DNA from: Tillus elongatus
Lineage: Eukaryota > Arthropoda > Insecta > Coleoptera > Cleridae
DNA: 64,000 bases
Assembly: GCA_964006375.1 (NCBI GenBank)
Contig: OZ023269.1
Location: 58,133,279 to 58,197,278, forward strand
Direction of reading: 5' to 3'
Shown: piece after piece, positions 12,945 through 23,259 of the stretch
Layout of the letters: every line of letters starts with the position of its first letter
How positions within the stretch are numbered: position 1 is the first letter of the stretch
The notes under the pieces: generated by a model
Databases searched by the model: none
What the model saw: only the letters and a program-made list of their open reading frames with translations
Told to the model about the DNA's origin: nothing
Made by a program: the position numbers and the translations under genes

Positions 12945-14335
12945 TTAACTGTTGTGTAGCTGTACGTTGTCTAGTGTTAATTCAGGTACTTTTTCTAGAA
13001 TTAATGGATCTTCTTGGTTTGGGGGTTCTAATTTGGGTAGATTGAACAGTTGTTGAGTTTCAGATGTTGTTGGGCCGGTTTTATAAATTTTGTTTCCGAT
13101 TTTTATTTGGCAATTTGGCTGAAGGTTGATTAGGTTGGTACCCTTTATGATCTTGGTCCACTCTTGTTCCTTGCAAGTTAGCTTGGCATTTGTTTCCTCT
13201 GGTGCTATAACGATGTATTGATTGGTTCCATATCTCGAAACGGTTGGTTTAATAATTTTGACTATTCCTTGTTTACAGATATTTATGGATTTGAAATTTG
13301 ATTAATTTGATTTTATATGGGTTTTGATCATTCATGGTTGTTAGATTGTCGTCTTTACAGAAATACATTTGGTTCTTTGAATTTTGACATTCTTCATTGC
13401 GATATGCATATTGTTTACTGCTTAGGAAAAGGTATCTGGTTCTAGGAATTATCATGATGAAAGTATGGGGATTTCTAGGGACAGGCAAAGTGTATAACTG
13501 ATAATAATCATATTCTGATTCGTCTACTGGCGGCATCATTATTTGAAAGATAATTTTGAAATTGTTTTGAACTGCTTTTATTTTAAATATTTTTTCGTAT
13601 AGACTTAGATCAGTGGTTATTATTAATTTTGGATTAGTTACATAATTTTATATTTTATTGATTTATTTTATTATAAATTTTGGTTTTAATATTGACGTGT
13701 GAAATATTCCTAATTTTGAAAAAGTGATTGCATTTTCGGTTGTTAACGCCAGTTCCTGAATATTGTTCAGTAAATGGCTTAACTGTGTGAGTAATTCCAC
13801 CAGATTTTTTATGCGGTGGTAATGAGTTAGTTGTTCGCTCCTAAGGCTATCAATTGTGTTTCCCAATTCGTTTATTCTATTCACTATTGTGTTGTGATTA
13901 TGATTCAATTTGGCTATTGTTTGGTTAAATTATTTTATTGCGTCAATCATGAGGGGATTTTGCGATTGAAAAAATTCATGAATTTTATTTTGATCTGTTG
14001 TCAAAACCTCTATTGCCTGATATATACGTTCTCCGTCTTGTGAATCTAGATTTCCTGTGATTGATTTAAATATAGAACCTAGTCCGTTTATTATGCCACG
14101 TTTCTGTTTGTTATTAAAAGTATTCATATTTGGAAAAATCCTATAAAATATATCATCTATGTTCTCTATAGTAAAATTGAACGTTATTATGAAATTTTGA
14201 TCTCCAGAATGGTAGTCGGTCGTCATGAATTTAATAGTGTTTGCGTAGTGTTGCTTTATTTGGTCGTAGTCTTTATGTAATTGTGTCAAGTCATGTAGGT
14301 GCAGTAAATTCCATCTGTTAGTCTCCACGTATTTG
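12945..14335 (-). pseudogene. env: G2 envelope (F-like) remnant
   Basis: The frame 14388-13930 contains a furin-type KQKR followed by a Gly-Ile-Ile-x-Gly-Leu-Gly fusion-peptide-like segment and an ITGN motif, the arrangement shared by errantivirus Env and baculovirus F proteins. Frames at 13908-13663 (coiled-coil-like), 13539-13273 and 13260-12945 continue the ectodomain, separated by stops. The surface-subunit N-terminus has been deleted where it meets integrase at about 14335. No transmembrane helix is seen before the final stop (12945-12947), so the membrane anchor is also lost. Confidence 0.75.
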
Positions 14336-14920
14336 TACTGGGTTTCGGTTGTACTTGCATGTCTTGCATAATTCACAATTTCGTACATACTCTTCTATAT
14401 GTTTCTTTAAGTTGGGATAGTAGTATTTTTTCTTCATTCTCAGGTATGTTTCTTCCGCTCTTCGATGATTACTCTTTCCCTCATGATATTTCATGATCGT
14501 CTTGGTTAACTCGTCCTCGTTAATTTCATTCCTAATTTCCAAACATCTATAAAATTTTGGTGATTCCACGTTATTAAAATTTTTATTGATTGCCGAACTT
14601 ACTAGTTCGTAATCTTCTTCATTTACAAATACACAATAATATTTCCTCTGGGGCAAACAGTATTCTTTTATACATTTTTCTATTTCGTTGGGTTCATTTA
14701 AATTAAAGTTTGCATATATGCAATTTTGTTTGTGTTTTCTGACTGAGAATATGTCTGGTTTATCCGTATTTTTGAAAACTATCTGATTGGTTTTGCTGTC
14801 AACGATTTCTTCCTCGAGTATCGGTATACCGGGTGCTGAGTATGACTCTGCATTTGAATTAGCTGTTTCGTCATCGTCAATTTCTATTATTTCCTCCTCT
14901 TGGTCAATATTATTGGCCAT
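14335..14920 (-). pseudogene. G2 integrase, N-terminal part only
   Basis: A 200-residue frame rich in acidic residues at its N-terminus, then the HHCC zinc-binding region: HEGKSNH supplies the histidines and CELCKTC the cysteines. The catalytic DD(35)E core is missing. Within about 20 residues of the CELC motif the sequence changes into env in another frame. The junction is an internal deletion of roughly 1.5 kb relative to G4. Confidence 0.8.
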
Positions 14921-15013
14921 TGATTGGCTATCTCTATCCAGTGGGTTTATTTCTACACTGGAAAGTGCATCTGCTGCGCAGTTTAACTTTCCTTTCTTAT
15001 ACTCGATTTTAAA

Positions 15014-15280
15014 TTAATATTCTTCTAGTTTTAATCTCCAACGGAGTAATTTTGAGTTTGGTTGTTTTAAAGAAAATAACCATTTTAACGGTTTATGGTC
15101 TGTATAGATGGTGAATTTCCGTCCGTACAAGTATGGTCTGAAATAATTTGTTGCCCACACGATGGCTAATAACTCCTTCTCTATCGTGCTGTACCTAGAT
15201 TCTGTTTCGTTCAATGTACGACTATCGTAAGCTATCGGGTGGTCCGAATTTGTTCACGCTGGCTCAACATTCCAGCTATC
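15014..15280 (-). pseudogene. G2 RNase H domain
   Basis: The frame contains [15 protein letters not shown] and [10 protein letters not shown], two blocks of the Gypsy RNase H domain (catalytic Glu and Asp). The segment with the first catalytic Asp (LTTDASNVAIAG) is at the end of the adjacent RT frame. A frameshift near 15230 separates the two. Confidence 0.85.
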
Positions 15281-15903
15281 GCTACATTGGAAGCATCTGT
15301 TGTTAATATAACATCTTTGGAAAAATCTGGTGGTATTAGCACAGGTGAATTCATTAAAATGTCTTTACATGAGTTAAAGGCAGCAATGTATTCCTCGTCG
15401 TTAATGTTTATTTTAGAGGTTTTCTTTAAGCATTTGGTTAATGGCTTCGTGACGTGTGCGAAGTTTTCTATGAATTTACGATAGTATCCAACTAGTCCTA
15501 GAAATGATTTGATTTCTTTGCGGGTTTTACGTATTGGGAATTTCTTTATTGCATCCAGCTTCCTTGGATTCTGACGAATCCCGTCTGGGCTGACCACGTG
15601 TCCTAGAAACTCGACTTCCTTCTTTAGAATATCGCTTTTGTCTAGCTGGATCTTTGAGTTGCTTTGTCTGAAACGCTCGAATGCCAGTTTTAGTTTTTCT
15701 ATGTGTTCCTGTAATGACGTGGAGAAGACTATGACGTCATCCATGCATACAAGGCATGCTTGTCCAATTAGGCCCTCTAATACGTTCTGCATGAGCCTGG
15801 AAAAGGTTACTGGACCCCCGGGTAACGCAAAGGGCATCCTAGTGTACCCCCAATGGCCTGTATCAGTTGTAAACGCTGTTTTCTCTATGTCCCTGTGGTC
15901 CAT
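15232..15903 (-). pseudogene. G2 reverse transcriptase core
   Basis: A 223-residue frame. KTAFTTDTGHWGYTRMPF and FSRLMQNVL mark RT blocks 3-4, and VCMDDVIVFS at about residue 52 is the catalytic box (YxDD in most Gypsy elements, here Cys at position 1). FLGHVVSPDGI and FLGLVGYYRKFI follow. It ends with the first part of RNase H. The RT N-terminus (the SLYRYPYVHKPEVD-like and K-x-D-G-x-x-R blocks) is in other frames at 16262-15910 with several stops. Confidence 0.88.
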
Positions 15904-16058
15904 CTCGATTTGGTGATATCCAGATATTACATCGATCGTCGAAAAATATTAGGCTCTCCAGATTTTGTCTAATATTTTATCTATTTTGGGAATTGGCTGT
16001 CTGTCTTATCGTTTTCTCATTTAGTTTCCTGTAATATACCACAATTCTCCATTTTTGT

Positions 16059-17290
16059 TTATTTGATTTGTCCTTTTTTATATAACCCAAATTGGTGAGC
16101 TAATAGGGACTGGCTTTCCCCAATAATGTTTTGCTTTAGCATGTCATTTATTTGTCGGTCTACTTCTGGTTTATGTACGTAAGGGTATCTGTATAATTTA
16201 GAATGGACGGGTATGTCATCGGTCGTCCTTATTCGGTGTTTTATTACATTGGTGTGAGTCAAAGGTTCATTTTTATTTAGAAAGATGTCTTGATATTACG
16301 ACAATAAATTAAATAATACTTGCTTCTCTTCATCGTTTAAATAATCCGTATCTATTTGCTCGATTATTGCTTTTTCATTTATAATTTGTTTTTGGTTGCC
16401 CCTCGTATTTTTAATATTTATATTGTTCATCCGAACTGCTTGTGGAATATTATTCTGTTTAACGGCCGGTTCATATGACATTCGTTCTGGCTATCTAGTG
16501 TTTCAAAAGCGTATTGTCTGTTTAATCTGCTGACTGGCTTATTATGTGTTTATATAACTTTGTTCGGTGTCATTTAATATTCGGTTTACTATGTCGAGTT
16601 CATTATTACTTACAAAATATTCTTGGGTTACTACATTATTTAAATCTATTTGGTTTTCGGATGATAGTAAACCATCTGCTTTGGTTTCTATCGTTACCGA
16701 TTGATTATCGCTATGTTCCGGTGGGAATTGTATTTTGATACATTTATTGCCTATATATAGATTGTGATTTTTAAAATCGATTATTAAAATTAAAAAGACA
16801 AAATTCTTGTGTCTTATCTGAAATTGAATTAAGTTTAATATTTGCACGATTCGACGTGCCGTGACCAGTCCGTATAATAAAAGGCTATTCGTATACGTTG
16901 TCTGAAAATTTATAGTATGCTACTATGGGATTCAAAAGATTTTTGAAAAACCCAAATCTAATAAAAGTTTACCCTGGATTTCTTTGAGTTATATATAAGG
17001 TAAACGGCTTAAGGCGCTAATATTGTTTATATCTATTACGGTTCTTGCGTTGAGGTGCCGGCAATTGGAATATTTTGTTGTTGAATATCGTATGTTTCTG
17101 GTGGCGAATTTTCAAGGTTTATTTCATACTCTACATTATTTATTTCGTAATTTACTTCGTTTTCACTGCTATAAAAAATTTCTGTGTTATTTAGGTGAGA
17201 TGTGAAATTCTGTTGAAATGGTCTCTGAAATTAGACGTTATAAAAAGGTGGGTTGCTTTGTTTTTGGAAGGGTGTTCGGTTCTGTCCTTC
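16059..17290 (-). pseudogene. G2 gag end, protease region and RT start (broken)
   Basis: The minus frame 16262-16059 holds the start of RT (DDIPVHSKLYRYP ... IINDML-like, IIGESQS). Frame 16847-16542 carries a protease C-terminal segment (HNLYIGNKCIKI) followed by the protease-RT linker. About 17290-17000 encodes an Asn/Gln-rich gag tail (PFQQNFTSHLNN) with stops. The protease active site is not visible. Confidence 0.65.
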
Positions 17291-17396
17291 TTATCTGTTA
17301 GTACTGTGATTACTGACTCGGATATACTGTTCATGGGAAGGCGACTTGGTGTTACAATGGCTCATTGTTGGTGGTCCATTTATCCGCGTGTTACCA

Positions 17397-17744
17397 CTAA
17401 ATCCCCCGTACGAATGACACAGTGAGAACCGGTTTGTCACCTTCCTCGGTGCTGAAGACTAGCGATGTATTGTGGGACCATCGTTTCCAAAACCGGGGCA
17501 GGCTATTTGGATTTTGATCAAAAACCAGTCTCCCAGGGGGCGCTTTTAGTGAGCCAAGTATGAGGAAGTGGCCAGGAGTTACGGGTGTTAGGTTATCGGG
17601 ATCATTTGACACTTGGGTAAGAGGGCGGGATTTCATGCAAGCCTCCACCTGTACTAGGATGGTGTATAACTCCTCAAATGCGAATCTATTGTGATTTATA
17701 TTATGATTCGTCGGAAATTTTTGTCTCGCTTCTATATTCTGCAT
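17397..17744 (-). pseudogene. BEL/Pao integrase C-terminal region
   Basis: The frame reads RFAFEELYTILVQVEACMKS followed by RPL, NDPDN and LTPVTPGHFLILG. EACxNSRPL and TPGHFLIG are hallmark blocks near the end of BEL/Pao pol. It continues to RFWKRW and stops. The final part of the domain lies 4.5 kb away at 12590-12835 because of the G2 insertion. Confidence 0.85.
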
Positions 17745-17747
17745 AAC

Positions 17748-17951
17748 TTATACGTATTTAGCACGAAGCTTTGGTTGAGCTAATAATTTTCGTTTAAAAC
17801 AATTAAATCGTTTTAAAGCTACAGCGCGAGTGTCCCCAATGTTGATATGAGTTTGTTGCAGCGGTAAAACAAATTTAAATTGACCCTCAGCGAACAAATA
17901 ATTATTTTTAAAATGAATTTCGCACGGGTTAAGGCGACTAAGATCTGACAA
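17748..17951 (-). pseudogene. BEL/Pao RT connector fragment
   Basis: A 67-residue frame with EGQFKFVLPL, then GDTRAVALKRF and KLLAQPKLRAKY. The order and spacing match the region of BEL/Pao pol just N-terminal of the RT palm (x-x-G-x-Y-x-V-x-LP ... LG-x-S-x-x-x-A-x-x-RF). The RT palm itself is deleted between this block and the integrase block at 17744. Confidence 0.7.
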
Positions 17952-18109
17952 CTCTGGTTTATGCGAGACATCCTCAAGCTTCTATAATCGGCTTATGTCT
18001 GGTAGCTGTATTGGAAGAGGCGAAAGAAAGCATGACGACTGTTTGGAAATTTTCATATGGAACCAGACCTGAGATACCAGTTGAATAATGGGTTGCGAAT
18101 TTATTCTAC

Positions 18110-18960
18110 CCTTTAATAACAGAGAATAGAACAGTGATATTTTAGTATAGCAACAGTTAGTGTAGGTGCTAGGCGGGGTATCGCTGTAAAGGCTTGTATT
18201 AGAATTAGGATGTTGAACATTGCTGTGCGACTGACTATCTTTATTACTTGTCTTGCAACACATAATTGCGTCAATGACTGATGCATTTTTTGCAGCTGCC
18301 GAATGTACAACTTTTTGACTTATGTTGTCCACGGCGCAAGCAATTAACACACAAATGCAACCTTTTGACTTCGTTGGGCCGCGAATCGGGTGTTAATTTA
18401 TTAAATTCTATACACTGGTATAACTAATGTTTATTTTTACATAGAGCGCATCTTGTCATTGGCTGTAACATACGAAGTTACTTTCAAATCGAACATTATG
18501 TTTGGGTTGTATATTGCCAGAAAACAGTTTCAATGAGATGACGTCGGGTAAGGAAGGTGTTGTGACCGCGCTTGAATTAATTAAATTTGGAGGCTGTGGA
18601 AATCCAGTCTCCTGAATAATCACCAGTATTAGTGGTAGTTAGGTTTGGATTAGTAAGTAATTTTTCTGCACGTGACAAACCTCGTAGTACCTATTTTCAA
18701 AAGTTTTAATTTCTGCGTTTTCAATACGTGAGCTCCCCTCGACGGTGTCATCTAAAATATCTATTTGATCTTGCACTTCTTGGAATTGATTAGGCCATTT
18801 TTGCAGTCAGATAACTGTGCTTTCAAATTTTCGCTATCCTGAGTTGTATAATTGTCTACAAATTTTATAAGGCGTGTTAGAGAGGCCTTTAAAGAACCCC
18901 TCTTTTTAATTAAAATAGGTAACTTGTTGGGTTTCAGACAAGCTCTTTTGTAGTTATTGC
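18110..18960 (-). pseudogene. gag: BEL/Pao gag with zinc knuckles (broken)
   Basis: On the minus strand the N-terminal part (about 18960-18780) encodes KRGSLKASLTR, typical of the BEL/Pao gag start. Near 18530 the segment LPDVISLKLFSGNI resembles the gag core block. At 18470-18260 a cysteine array is present: CALCKNKH, then CVNCLRRGQHKSKSC and CKKCISH, i.e. CCHC zinc knuckles for RNA packaging. A TGA follows the last knuckle, and frameshifts separate the blocks. Confidence 0.75.
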
Positions 18961-19349
18961 GATTTAAAAGAAAATAATAATTTAAAGAAAATGAATGATA
19001 AAAATCTTACTTAAAAACGATTACAGCATCCAGTACAAATAAATTCTTACAATAAACAAGAATGAATAACTAAATAAAAAACATGGTTTTAAGGATAAGG
19101 AAAATGAGACTCACCATGTACCCAAGTGCTGGCTGCTCTGACTGCTGGTATCGGTTTTCCAATCAAATTTTCTGATGAACTAACTTCCTCTTCTGCTTTG
19201 GTTTGTGGTTATCAGCGATAACTACAATTGCGTTGAATAATTCGATTCGAATTGACCAAAAATGTTAGTGGTCTCTGGTTCGTGAATTGTAGTTTACGTA
19301 TTAAAGTGAACTGTATCGTGTTATGAAAATTAAATCACTTGTAAACACT

Positions 19350-19691
19350 GTTTTTACTTTAACGTCGGCCTATTTCCGCGACTATGGGCAATCACCGACA
19401 CCAGGGATCAGTTTCACCTCCTGGAAATGTTTGCCGAACCCCTGCCTTTCTGTAAGGAGGGTAGGGATCTTTCACGTGTCTAACATCGCATGGACACGGG
19501 ACCAACGGTTTTACGCCCCCTCCTAAGGGCGGAACGTGCACACATTCAACTTGCTCAAATACAATGACAAAAACTCGGTTGATGTTAATTTATTGCGGTT
19601 TGTACTGAAAAAGTGAAAGGGAAACCCTGGGAATCGAACCCAGTATCCTTCCGTTCAGAGGAACACGTTCTTACCCGTGGACCACCAAGGA
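19350..19691 (-). mobile_element. tRNA-derived SINE, family 1, copy b
   Basis: Minus-strand copy of the same SINE as 3235-3593. The B box appears inverted as GGGAATCGAACCC near 19622. It is flanked by a perfect 11-bp TSD, ttgtaaacact, at 19339-19349 and 19692-19702. It is inserted in the BEL/Pao 5' LTR. Confidence 0.9.
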
Positions 19692-19760
19692 TTGTAAACA
19701 CTTAACTTAGGCATATATTTAAAAGTATATAAACTATTTACAATTTGTGTGCATTAATAT

Positions 19761-20115
19761 ATAGAGCCTCGGTGGTTCAGAGGTGAGAACATGTGCCTCG
19801 GAACCGAAGGGACTGGGTTCGATCCCAGGGTTCCCCTTTAATTTCTTCAGTACAAACTGTAACATTAACATCAACCGAGGTTGTGGCATTGTATTTGAGC
19901 AAGTTGAATGTCTGCACGTTCCTTCCTTTAGAGGGGGCGTAAAGCCGTCGGTCCCGTGTCCATGCGATCTAGCGCAAGTTAGAGATTCCTACCCTCTTAC
20001 AGAAAGGCAGAGATTCAGAAAAAAAATCCAGAATAGTGAGGTGAAACTGCTTCCTGGAGTCGGTGATTGGCCATAATCGCGGAAATAGGCCGGCGCTAAA
20101 GAAACACAACACACA
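19761..20115 (+). mobile_element. tRNA-derived SINE, family 1, copy c
   Basis: Plus-strand copy: head GCCTCGGTGGTTCAGAGG (A box), B box GGTTCGATCCC at about 19817, then the shared body. It is flanked by a 13-bp TSD, tgtgcattaatat (19748-19760) and tgtacattaatat (20116-20128; 12/13). It lies 58 bp from copy b in the opposite orientation, in the same LTR. The head best resembles tRNA-Gly by eye, but the anticodon arm is altered, so it is not a functional tRNA gene. Confidence 0.9.
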
Positions 20116-20132
20116 TGTACATTAATATTGGC

Positions 20133-20570
20133 GGCACGCGTTCTAATAGAACGCGTGGTCGAATATAAATTGTTATTGTTGCACTCGGTGCAACTACTTG
20201 GAAATGAATAAAATGAATAAGGAAAACGAAATGGAGTGAAGCTCTTCGTAGCTAACGAATGAATAGGCTTAACATACTTGGACTATGGCACTCGCGTTAC
20301 GAGAAAACGCGGGTCGTATACGGAGTGTTTCACTCGGTGTAAACGACTGGAAAACGAATGAACGATTTACGAATACGAAGTTATGCTCTTCGAAGTTCAC
20401 GAACGAATAGAATTAATATACTTAACTCTAGGACTCGGGTTACGAGGAAACGCGGGTCGTATACGAATTGTTGCACTCCGTGCAAGCGAGTGGGAAACGA
20501 ATGAACGATTAACGAATATGAAGTCATGCTTTCCGAAGTTGACGAACGAATAAAATTAGTCCAGGTCTTG
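20133..20570. repeat. ~145-bp tandem repeat inside BEL/Pao LTR
   Basis: Three units begin near 20133, 20287 and 20431. Each begins GGCACTCGCGTTACGAG or a close variant and ends near 'cgaagttgacgaacgaat'. The first unit is the most diverged. Two more units are in the 3' LTR at 12145-12430. Confidence 0.8.
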
Positions 20571-20690
20571 ATTTCTGCAGGTCCCATTTTCAAAAGTTGG
20601 GACATGCGCACAAGACACTGTAGGTATGTCAGACCCTTGTGACATCCAGGACTGCACTCTTATAATTTAAAATTGTGCGGTAAAACTAAA

Positions 20691-20692
<2 letters not shown>

Positions 20693-20786
<94 letters not shown>

Positions 20787-20925
20787 TTAACCTGACCTCG
20801 GATATGGGTTCTATGGGCCCTAATTCGCGTTCAGTTGAACAATTTTTTTTTTCAAAATTCAAAAGCCTGGATCTCCCGTTAGTGAATTTTTTCTACGAAA
20901 ATTCACTGAAAGACATATTTGCTAT
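20693..20925 (-). repeat. (TA)n core and module A of TA-core repeat
   Basis: A (TA)n tract to 20783 is followed by the reverse complement of module A ('ggatatgggttctatgggccctaattcgcg'-like block) and then the left hairpin end (agtgaattttttctacgaaaattcact, inverted). It is a reversed, 5'-end copy that abuts the LTR start of the BEL/Pao element. Confidence 0.7.
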
Positions 20926-21110
20926 TCAAACGTTGCTATTAACCCTCTAATTGGCAAATCATAATAAGAAAAATAAAAAGTTTGTTAATGCTTTTTTGAT
21001 ATTTATTAGGCATGATTTGACCCAAAATTAACTTCATATTATCAGAAAAATGTTTTTTTATGGAAAAAATTGTAATGTGAATCTGTTAATATAGCGGCAA
21101 ACAAAATGGT

Positions 21111-21151
21111 GTTGTATGTTAATTAAAGTTAACATTTAATTAACATACAAC
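21111..21151. repeat. perfect inverted repeat (foldback)
   Basis: GTTGTATGTTAATTAA (21111-21126) and its exact reverse complement (21136-21151) are separated by 9 bp. The 16-bp stem is very AT-rich. It lies downstream of the piggyBac fragment and may be part of that element's end. Confidence 0.75.
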
Positions 21152-21468
21152 ATACAATTAATTTAATATTGCAGTTTCATACATATCACAAGTAAGTAAT
21201 GTCCCTATAAACTAACGATAAGTAAAATAAAACAAAAACGACATCATTTACAAAGTAAGCAAAAAATAATTAAAGACAGTAAATTTACTTTTTCACATGA
21301 AAGTCAAAAAAGCAGTTTCTCGGCACGTACATCTTTTTTTGTCGTCAAAATTGGTAAAATGGCCCACTTCGTCATACTTCATTGGGGGTCTTGGCACCAC
21401 TGGTATGTTTATTCTTACTATTTTAGGACTAGCCAGTGTTGTCCTACCTCGGCGATTTAAATTAAACA

Positions 21469-21833
21469 TCACATTTGCAAAATACTAAGCCTAAATTGCT
21501 TCAACGACAAATGTTTCGAATTAGGATTTGCTGTGTGAAATTCACGCTTGTAAAGAATGGAACTATTATTCACGGATATATCAAGTAACTGAGAAAAAAC
21601 ACACATATAATATTTCTGTGTTTTACATCCTGTTCTGTATGTGGCCACGAGCATATCGGCGGGATCCACTCCACCCATATGTTTATTATACTCTTTTGTA
21701 ATTTGCGGACATTCGACGTCGACTCTAGCTTTAGCCTCTTTAGAGTACCTCTTCACAGTACTTATGGGTTCTTCGCCAATATACGAACTAGCCAATCTTG
21801 GACATTCGTATCTCTAAGCATTTGTTTTATTTT
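21469..21833 (-). pseudogene. piggyBac-type transposase, C-terminal fragment
   Basis: The minus frame contains YNKHMGGVDPADML, matching the YNK-x-MGGVD-x-x-D block that carries the last catalytic Asp of piggyBac transposases (DDE_Tnp_1_7). CVFSQLLDISVNNSSILYKR, characteristic of the following region, comes after it. An upstream VKRYSKEAK matches the V-x-R-[WY]-[SD] segment. The first catalytic Asp residues and N-terminus are missing, and stops appear upstream of 21795. In the intact family the enzyme cuts and pastes at TTAA. Confidence 0.85.
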
Positions 21834-22190
21834 CAAATTGTTCTTTTTAGTTGTTTCTCATTAATTGTTCACTTCTCTCATGAGCCCCTCATATCTGTAA
21901 ACTACGTTGTATTTTTCTGTTTATGTTTCTGCTTGGTTCATTATTTGTGCAAAATCATCTATAAGAAAATTATGTTTCTTAGAAGTTCTGTTTGCGGTAT
22001 CTTCACCTTATATTGCCTTGCTTCTACTGATTTCTGGTGGATCTTCTTTTATTATTTTAAACAGAGAACTTTTTATGTTTCCTCTGACGATTCATCTTCA
22101 GTTTCAGCTGCAAGTTGCTGCCTCATTGTTTGTGTGTATCTGGTAGTTTCATCTCAGAGTTTTTTCAGTTTGATCAAAGTATTTAACTTC

Positions 22191-22193
<3 letters not shown>
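21834..22193. other. possible further piggyBac remnant
   Basis: The minus strand holds short frames, including an acidic ETEDESSEE stretch near 22110, which could be the acidic N-terminus of the same transposase after an internal deletion. The evidence is weak. The plus-strand frame 21798-22307 runs into (TA)n and is not a gene. Confidence 0.3.

Positions 22194-22285
<92 letters not shown>
22194..22285. repeat. (TA)n microsatellite
   Basis: A pure TA tract of about 92 bp. Neither side shows the usual TA-core modules. Confidence 0.97.
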
Positions 22286-22287
<2 letters not shown>

Positions 22288-22383
22288 AAAATTATTTTGA
22301 CACTTAGTTTGTTGGACCTTGTGTCTTTCTGTAGTTGCAGTGTTAGTCACTCGCATGGTAGACCTACTAGAAACATAGTTTCT

Positions 22384-22473
22384 GACAACCATTTTTTGCA
22401 TTCTAGGTCTAAACCCCTGAGGATGGCTCATTAATGGGCCGAAACGCGTAGGTTTAAGAATAAAACAGTTGTC
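22384..22473 (+). ncRNA. hammerhead ribozyme-like motif
   Basis: The order on the plus strand is TAAACC (22410-22415, stem I), CTGAGGA (22417-22423, core), GGCTC-ATTAAT-GGGCC (22425-22440, stem II with one G-T pair), GAAA (22441-22444), CGCGTA (22445-22450, palindromic stem III and GTA cleavage triplet), GGTTTA (22451-22456, pairs with TAAACC). An outer GACAAC/GTTGTC pairing (22384-22389, 22468-22473) may extend stem I. The sequence is unrelated to the motif at 10687 except at the core positions, which supports selection on the fold. Activity is untested. Confidence 0.6.
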
Positions 22474-22829
22474 TGGTAGTGAAAGCCTTTTAATTTTTCC
22501 TTAATCATTCTTTAAGATACTTTTATACCTTTTCTACCTTAATTTTTGTTATTAGTGACTTTCTTTTCTCTCTTTTTTGTTGTTTTTTTTGTATTGTTTT
22601 CTTTTATCATTATTTTTTGTTTATGTATTTTTGATGTTTTTTTTTTCAATTCATTATTTGGGAAAACAGGGACACATTGGACCACGGGGTTTGTCATGGC
22701 CAATTTTACACAAACGAGAACCACTGATAGTGCAGGAAAGACATTTAGGTTTCCATCTAGTATTACTATTTACAATCTATTTACAATGTACTCACAGTAT
22801 ATCTAGCTTATATTAATAACAGTGCAAAT
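22457..22829. other. T-rich unassigned sequence
   Basis: Contains a T-rich low-complexity stretch (22546-22660). It may include the 3' untranslated end of the I-like LINE that follows. No gene is supported. Confidence 0.4.
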
Positions 22830-23259
22830 ATTCTTACACCTTAATCTTCATTTCTTTGAGCATTGTCACAAGAAGTTGGTATACTGTTTTATTTTTTGTT
22901 TGTAAAATATGCTTTAAGTTGAAGGGAGGCACAAGCACTTGTATATTATATAACACATTCAAATACTTATTAATAACACTTTTATTCTTTACACAACCCA
23001 ACAATAAATGCTCGGCGTCCTCTAACTCGCTACATTAACAAAAAGGATTTTCTCTAATATTTATCTTAAATAAATATGCGGGAAATAAGGCATGATCAAA
23101 TCGTAGCCTGCAAATTGCTTTGACAGAGTTTTTCTCTAAATTCATGTCTAGAAAGCAAGATTTTTTTGGGAAGACTTACCTGTAGTTCTTTGTAATATTG
23201 CCATTTTAGTATCGTTTTACTCAATTCTTTATTTCATTTAAAATATCGTTTGCTGGGCA

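Larger units (their letters stand above)
12945..17290 (-). mobile_element. errantivirus-type Gypsy relic G2
   Basis: The minus-strand order is gag end (17290-17000), protease/RT linker (16850-16300), RT (16262-15232), RNase H (15280-15014), integrase N-terminus (14920-14335) joined directly to env (14335-12945). No LTRs were found on either side, so both termini are deleted. It lies within the BEL/Pao integrase gene. The protein sequences are closest by eye to G3 and G4 but distinct from both. Confidence 0.8.
19265..20692 (-). repeat. BEL/Pao 5' LTR interrupted by two SINEs
   Basis: On the minus strand the LTR starts at about 20692 with the same sequence as the 3' LTR and contains about three ~145-bp tandem units (20133-20570). 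It ends in CCACTAACA at 19265, immediately before TTTTTGG, which is where a primer binding site is expected. Two SINEs in opposite orientations (19350-19691 and 19761-20115) lie in its distal part. Without them the LTR would be about 0.7 kb. Confidence 0.7.

Noticed and set aside
22546..22816. Phe-rich membrane protein
   Set aside because: It is a T-rich low-complexity translation with no start context or homologous block.
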